A stretch of 64,000 nucleotides of DNA. It comes from Dendrocalamus latiflorus. Lineage: Eukaryota; Streptophyta; Magnoliopsida; Poales; Poaceae. Under the pieces are notes generated by a model. That model was not told the DNA's origin. It did no database searches and saw nothing but the letters and a program-made list of their open reading frames with translations. Positions 58,331 to 64,000 of the stretch are shown in pieces. Numbering within the stretch: position 1 is the stretch's first letter; each line of letters begins with the position of its first letter. Where the stretch lies: NCBI GenBank assembly GCA_017311315.1, contig CM029664.1:43034640-43098639 (forward strand). The letters run 5' to 3'. The translations under genes and the position numbers were made by a program.

Positions 58331-59154
58331 CCTTGAGGAAATAGCTAGTATAGCAACATGCATAGTTGTTAGTTGAATCAGGAACAAGGTGAACGCAAAG
58401 ACCTTGGCATCTATGGAAATTAGGATCAAATCAAAGACATGCATGACAGCATGAGATATAACAAGTAGTAAAATTGTATTGCTGCTACCGTTTTATCCTT
58501 AGTTGAGCTCAGATATTCCCTTATACGTTCATTTTGAAGCTTTGCTATTGGTTGGTAAGCATCCGGGGTATATTCCCTTTTGATGATTTTGTTGGGACAT
58601 AAAACAGAACAGAGGGCCGAGAGCAGCAACCGGTTTCCCAATGCTCCCGAGTCTCGACTCGTCGTTGAGTTGGAAACAAGTGGTTTTCGTAAGGCAAAAC
58701 ATTGTCCCTGACAAACACAGCAAGGAGGGCGAAACAACCAAATGAAGGCGTTTCTTGTCTGAAACTGGAGGATGATGGCAAGGAATGCAGTGCCAAAGGA
58801 GTACAAGCGGGGTTTTGACTTTATTTTGGTTGTTACAAAAAGAAAGGAATGTGAAAGTTTTTAATTGAAAATTCAACACCTTATCAGAATTATTGAGAGT
58901 AATCCGGTACGAAGGATTTTTATAGTAGGAGTTTTTTTTTGTCTCCATAGTTGGTTTATGTAATCTTGATAGTTCTTTCTGTTGTCCATTTTTTCTTCTT
59001 TAGCGAATGTTGTTCTATGCTCACGTTGTATCGAGATGTTTATTCTTTCTTAATTAAAATAATATGCAAAGCTTTTGTATATTCTCGGGAAAAAAGTTAG
59101 GCAGATGCCTAAGAGTTCAGAGCTAGCCCATCGCCGGGACGCCAGAATACTACT
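58331..59154. other. Intergenic stretch between methyltransferase and glycosyltransferase genes
   Basis: Overlapping minus-strand open frames at 58426-58948 have no recognisable domain. No bounded repeat seen. Confidence 0.4.
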
Positions 59155-59162
59155 GCTGTGTG

Positions 59163-59326
59163 CAGGGGCGGATCCAGCGGTGGGGCGGGGCTCGAGCCCT
59201 CCCTACCGCTACCGGACCCTTGGAGCCCCCCTAAATTTTTAGCCATAGATGTATAATGTAGAAGGGGCTGAGGTCGAGCTGAAGGTACTTCAGCCCCTCT
59301 AAAAAATTTTCCTGGATCCGCCACTG
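59163..59326. mobile_element. hAT-type MITE (164 bp)
   Basis: Ends CAGGGGCGGATCCAG and, complemented, CAGTGGCGGATCCAG (14 of 15). Flanks GCTGTGTG (59155-59162) and ACTGTGTG (59327-59334) agree at seven of eight places. Same terminus class as the LOB-carrying element at 27045. A lone CAGGGGCGGATCC near 60343 may be the broken end of another copy. Confidence 0.82.
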
Positions 59327-59334
59327 ACTGTGTG

Positions 59335-60672
59335 GTGGCATCATGTGCCAGGCAATACCGTTTTCCTTTTCTTGACAACCAGGGCCGCACTCCTGTCCAT
59401 AAGTGCAAGTCACGCCGACTCCAGAGTTCCATGATTAATCAGCTGTTCATCTCTCTCTTAAGAATTAACTAGTCGCTCTGCTCATCTCAGTTGCTCGTGG
59501 CGTGGCCCGTAGAGATGGAGATGCTCGTCCCGTCCACAGTTTCGCCACGGTGAACATCACACCGTCCTTCGAATTTTTTTTACACTGCAGATTTGTCCTC
59601 TTGTTTGACTTGTGAATATAAGATTCGAGGGCGACTGTAGTTTTTTTCCCTACGAGGCCAAATGATTCTGCTTGCACATGCCGTTGATTTATTCTCGTAA
59701 AATCTAGACACCAAGTCCACCCTCGCAAAAAAGAAAAGAATTCAGCAGGTCACGATAAGGACTGTCCAAAGTCCAAGATATACGAGAAGTCAGATTCACT
59801 TCGAATATATAAATTTTTAATTTTAGTTTTTTTAGCTTTTCTTGATTTTTTTTGCTTTTCTATCTTTTTTCCTTTGTATTGTTTATGGAGATATAACAAT
59901 GCTTTTATTTTTCTTATTTTTCTTTATTTTTTAATTAAATAACTCATAAAAAACTAACAACTAGTATAGTGCAATTTCAGTCAATAGCTAAAAATCATAG
60001 CCAAAAGATGACTGGGGCGGCCCTAGATCCATGCATCACCAAATCATAAAACTCCTCTAAAGCCTTGTTTAGGAGGTCTCTCCCAAGTCAGGATCCATGT
60101 GGAAGAATCCTGACCGAAAAATAGTTCTTACAAATAAGGCCTAAAAGAGAAAAAAGATCCATTCAACAACTGTTAATTTTTTTGAAGCATTTAATTAAAC
60201 TAAAATAAATAAAAAAATAAAAACTCCGTTATAAAAACTACATTAAAAATCAATACATATCAAACAGCTCTTTTGATTCCGTTTTGAACGGGCCATTAGC
60301 TCATCCCAGCACCCAACGTAAACCCCGTAACAGACGGAGTACAGGGGCGGATCCTCCACCGAGTCGGCGGCCCCCACCCCACCCGCGCCTGACGGAGACG
60401 CCGCGCGCGTCACGAGACTAAAAGTCGCACAAAATGCTCGGCAGAACACCACGCCACCGCCACCGCCGCACAGCACCCACCGTGTCTCCACGTCTCGCCA
60501 CCCCGCGGCCGCAGCCGCGCCAAGGCCGAGTGCCCGAAACGCCTCGCCTCGCCTCTTTAACCCGCCGCGGCGGGCGACCTCCTTTTATTCCCCTTCGCTT
60601 TTTAAATGCCACCTCGGCCCACGCCGAGACCGCACGCCGCTGCCGCTGCCAATCCCGCGCCCGCCTCCACCG
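59335..60672. other. Upstream region of the glycosyltransferase gene
   Basis: Contains an A/T-rich MITE-like block at about 59790-60000 and, from 60340 on, GC-rich sequence that includes the promoter and leader. An out-of-frame ATG at 60606 lies upstream of the chosen start. TTTTTAAATG at 60599-60608 is a weak TATA-like match. Confidence 0.4.
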
Positions 60673-63600
60673 ATGCCGGCGAAGAGGTCGGCGTCGGTGG
60701 CGGCCCTCCCGGTCGGCCGCCGCGCGCGCGCCCGCCTCTGCCTCCGCCTCGCCGCGCCGCTCTCCTTCCTGCTCCTCCTCGCGGCGCTCCTCCGCAGCCA
60801 GCCCCTCGCGGCGCTGCCCGCCGCGCCGCCGCCATCCGCTGGGCCCGGGAAGGTCGCCTTCCTCTTCCTCGCTCGCGCGGGCGTGCCGCTCGACTTCCTC
60901 TGGGACGCCTTCTTCCGCGTAAGCGACAAGACGCCTCCTCCGATTCGTTCCTTCGTTCGTTCATCCGTTGCGTTTGGTTTGGGTTAACTATCTACTATTC
61001 GATTGCTCCTGATCGCCGCGTGGTTCGGCAGAACGGCGACGAGGGGAGGTTCTCGGTGTACGTGCACTCATCGCCCGGGTTCGAGCTCGACCGCACCACG
61101 ACCGGATCTCCGTACTTCTACGGGCGGCAACTCGCGAGGAGCGTAAAGGTAGCATGGTCTCTTACTTTTGATGTGGGTATCGATACGGCTGCTATCGTAG
61201 AGCCCTGGGATCGATTTGAGTTGGGGAGATATGGTTGTCTCTTGCAGGTGGCGTGGGGTGAGCCGACCATGGTCGAGGCGGAGAGGATGTTGTTCGCCGC
61301 CGCGCTTGAGGATCCCACCAACCAGCGCTTTGTTTTGCTCTCGGATAGGTGTGGTACTTCCCCACGTTTGTGTACTGATATTGTTCGTACATAGTTCAAA
61401 TTTTATTGGGGGTTGGTCCATGATACCTAATGTTGGACTGTGGTTGGCTGTCTTGTGATCAGTTTAATAACTGGATGTTTAATAGTGGTAATTGACAAGT
61501 GAACTCGAGTGAAACCAGGAATTTGATGGCATCACACAATCATGTAGAGTATACAGTAAACGGTGTGGAATTGTCATTTCTGTAGAATTCAGTGATGCGT
61601 TTGGATTCTGGTTTCGTGCTGTGGTGCTTCTACTGATTATCATTGTAGGAAGAAGCTCCTTTGCTTGTACTTTGGAAACTGCTAAGTGAAGGTAGGAAAA
61701 TAATTGCAACAATGGAGCCATTCTGTGATTCCTTGTTTCTTGGTTTCCCTTGTGGATGCTTCCTTACTCCTTCAAGGTTTCCAGATTCTTCCTAATGGAG
61801 CGGCCTGCATTTCCAGGCTTATAGAGAGTTTCTGGAGTGATATTCTGATTGTATTCCTTAGTATGCATGTCTCTGTGTTGTAGTTTGGGTTTTGCTTTCC
61901 TTTGTCGATATCATCATTTCATGACTTATTTTGTAAAGTTTTCAGTTTATACATTAACATTTCAACATTTGTCCTTTTTCTGCTGCAGCTGTGTTCCTCT
62001 GTACAATTTCAGCTACATATATACTTACTTGATGGCTTCACCTAAAAGTTTTGTAGACAGGTAAAGAAAAAAGACCATCTGTAACTTTGCAACCCGTAAA
62101 CATACCTAGAAGATGCAGTGTTTCAATTTTTAGTTCTCAAAATTAGTTAATTTGTCTTCTAGTTTCATTGACAAGGCGGGAAAGCGTTATAATCCAAACA
62201 TGTCTCCTGCGATTCTAAAGGATAAATGGAGGAAAGGATCCCAGGTTCTTGTGGTTTCTCGGCATTCTTGTTCTTATAGATTTTTCAGACTTATTAAGAA
62301 TTTTACTAAGTCCATCTGCCCTCTCATTTCAGTGGGTAACGTTAATCAGAAAACATGCAGAAGTTGTTGTTGGCGATAAACATGTCTTTCAAGTATTCAG
62401 GAAGCATTGTAAGGTATGCTGTTGTGCTGTTCATGTTGACATTGGGATGTCTAGCTTGATTTTGCCCTTTCGAATCCTTGACCTTCTTTAAGGTTTAGAT
62501 AAATAATTGTTAAATAGCTTTTCAATGTATCTGTTTCTGTTTCTATTCATTTGTAGAGCCTTGGATGCTTGAACTTTCAACTGGTTTAACAAAAATGTCA
62601 GCTCTAGGTGTCCCTTTATTGAAATTCATGGGATGTGAGCCTGGCCATTTTCATTCCCTAGTTTGGAGATATGGCCATGTGTGCTGTGATGACTATCACT
62701 GGGAGAATTTATCCCATGATTTTGTCAAATCAATTAAGATTGCTAGCACCCAATATGCTTGTGCCTTTCTTTATGCCCTTGGATAAGTGCCAAGCAAGTT
62801 GCAGCGTGCTTTTTAGGTCTAACTCCTTTACTGATTCTGACAGTTGCTTTATCATATCTATCTGAACTAGAGGTCTTGTGTCCACATTTACATTTTATCA
62901 GCAATAATCTTTATCCTTAGTCTATATCATGATTACTATCCAGTTAATCATGATCCTCATTTCAACAATGACATGATTTTCCCATGATTAGAGTCTATTT
63001 TCCTTAACACCATTGTTCTTGGTTCCTTGTTCACATGATCGATGCAAATTGTTTATGAACCTGTTAGATACTGCCTCCCATGAGGTTGTGAAAATACTAT
63101 ATGAATGGAGTTAAACTAGTCTTGTGCTGAAGTCAATTCTTTCTGTTATACTGATCCTTCATATGCTTCTACACATGACATCAACTCATCAACAAGTTTA
63201 TTTGGTTGCACCTAAATTTGCAGATGGTAGTGACCAAAACTTTGCTTGGACGAAAGACGAATGGTGTAAGTTTTTAGTTGAGTTCAGATTTATATACAAT
63301 TTTATTAGATTACTAAAAAATTACTACCTCCAGATGTAGTTTTGAGCCAACAGGTTTGTGTTCAATAGTTGTTGTTTGCACTTCCTAGGCATCTTTTTTC
63401 CCCTAAGTAACAGCTAAGGGCTTTCAATATTTTAATTGTTTCCAAGTATACATTAATTACTTTAGTTTTTCTAATTGAAGTGAGAAGAAAATAATCATTG
63501 CCTTAGTGTATGTAATCTTAGCTAAAATGACATCCATTTTGCACTGGAAGTAGTAATAAACTAATTTTTTTTTTAAAAAATAGTACTAAGTACTACTGTC

Positions 63601-64000
63601 CTATGTTCCATGATATAAACTCCAAAGTTTTTCTGCAAATATTACTGATGTGAATGTTTTTCTGAAAATGATCTGACATGTATGTTTTATATGAGGCGAA
63701 TGCTTTCTGTTTTTTCCCCCTATGGATCATCAACAATTAAACTGGCATTCCCATTTTTATCCCCTGCTCACAATGATTCGTCATGCAGCCATTAATATTA
63801 TTGATCCCCGAAATTGAATTGTCTTTACCTATATCTCCGGTTATTACTCATAAAGTTCTATACTATTTTCTCTCAGAGACGATTAGGATTTGAACTTCGG
63901 CGAAAGCAGATATTGGTAATGATTCAGTTATCCACATTCTCTTTGTGTGTTTTCAAGCATGTATTCAGATGAAAGTTCATATAGATTGTCATGCTTATGC
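60673..64000 (+). CDS. GT14 Core-2/I-branching (DUF266-type) glycosyltransferase, 5' part
   Basis: Members are type II Golgi membrane proteins related to mammalian beta-1,6-N-acetylglucosaminyltransferases; rice BC10 affects cell-wall and arabinogalactan-protein composition. Exons seen: 60673-60918, 61032-61148, 61248-61348, 61989-62060, 62163-62244, 62333-62413 and 63877-63915, all GT-AG and in phase; the rest lies beyond the window. Residues 20-41 contain a signal anchor (LAAPLSFLLLLAALL). Family signatures follow: KVAFLFLARAGVPLDFLWDA, FSVYVHSSPGF, MVEAERMLFAAALEDP, RFVLLSD, CVPLYNFSYIYTYLMASPKS, MSPAILKDKWRKGSQW and FRKHCK. The seventh exon (RRLGFELRRKQIL) fits in phase before the CIPDEHYV region expected next, but it is short and less sure. 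The start at 60673 gives the basic head plus anchor typical of the family. The six first exons are firm. Confidence 0.93.
62414..63876 (+). other. Intron 6 of the glycosyltransferase gene
   Basis: AT-rich intron of about 1.46 kb. Short open frames inside it have no family match and no bounded repeat was found. Confidence 0.55.

Noticed and set aside
58426..58948. Overlapping minus-strand frames of 126 and 139 codons
   Set aside because: No domain recognised, no promoter or splice signals that stand out, and no matching exon structure. Left as intergenic.
60606..61394. 262-codon frame starting upstream of the glycosyltransferase
   Set aside because: It is a shadow frame of a GC-rich first exon; the phase at 60673 carries the signal anchor and GT14 signatures. 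If transcribed, the ATG at 60606 would at most be an overlapping upstream start.
62552..62786. Possible extra glycosyltransferase exon after FRKHCK
   Set aside because: The reading does not resemble the GT14 sequence expected next; the short exon at 63877-63915 fits the phase and splice signals better.

Overview
The window is nuclear DNA of a grass. Split eukaryotic genes have canonical GT-AG introns and GC-rich first exons. The spaces between them hold hAT, PIF/Harbinger and Mutator-type elements, Copia and Ty3-like LTR debris and one full-length plant L1 LINE. No bacterial features, CRISPR arrays or convincing tRNA/rRNA genes were seen. The exact species cannot be fixed from reading alone.

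Layout. About 0.5-4.3 kb (minus): the 5' part of a symplekin-like 3'-end-processing gene, five exons, running off the left edge and carrying a likely one-base frameshift. 4.5-34.7 kb: mostly repeats. These include an 834-bp Mutator-type element, long Copia LTR remnants, a 224-bp solo LTR with a 5-bp target duplication, and non-autonomous hAT elements with 8-bp duplications. One hAT element has captured a LOB-domain gene fragment. Two Harbinger MITEs sit back to back. Within this stretch are two tiny DVL/ROTUNDIFOLIA-like peptide genes: one clean 41-residue gene with a TATA box (minus, 11955-12080) and one divergent copy (plus, 25664-25837).

34.7-40.7 kb: a full-length plant L1 LINE with 15-bp target duplications, ORF1 and ORF2, interrupted only by two frameshifts at G homopolymers. 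43.1-49.4 kb (plus): a complete 15-exon ANTH-domain clathrin-assembly (AP180/CALM-type) gene. 50.8-51.9 kb (minus): a broken Copia polyprotein. 52.7-58.0 kb (plus): a complete 12-exon phosphoethanolamine N-methyltransferase gene, with a TATA box and a 25-codon upstream ORF in its leader. 60.7-64.0 kb (plus): the first seven exons of a GT14 (Core-2/I-branching, DUF266) glycosyltransferase that runs off the right edge.

The host genes do unrelated housekeeping jobs: mRNA 3'-end formation, clathrin-mediated endocytosis, phosphocholine synthesis and Golgi glycosylation. They are ordinary neighbours, not an operon-like system. The most interesting points are the unlisted small peptide genes, the uORF control of phosphocholine synthesis, the LOB fragment inside a hAT element, the young LINE, and three frameshifts that all fall in G runs and could be consensus errors.
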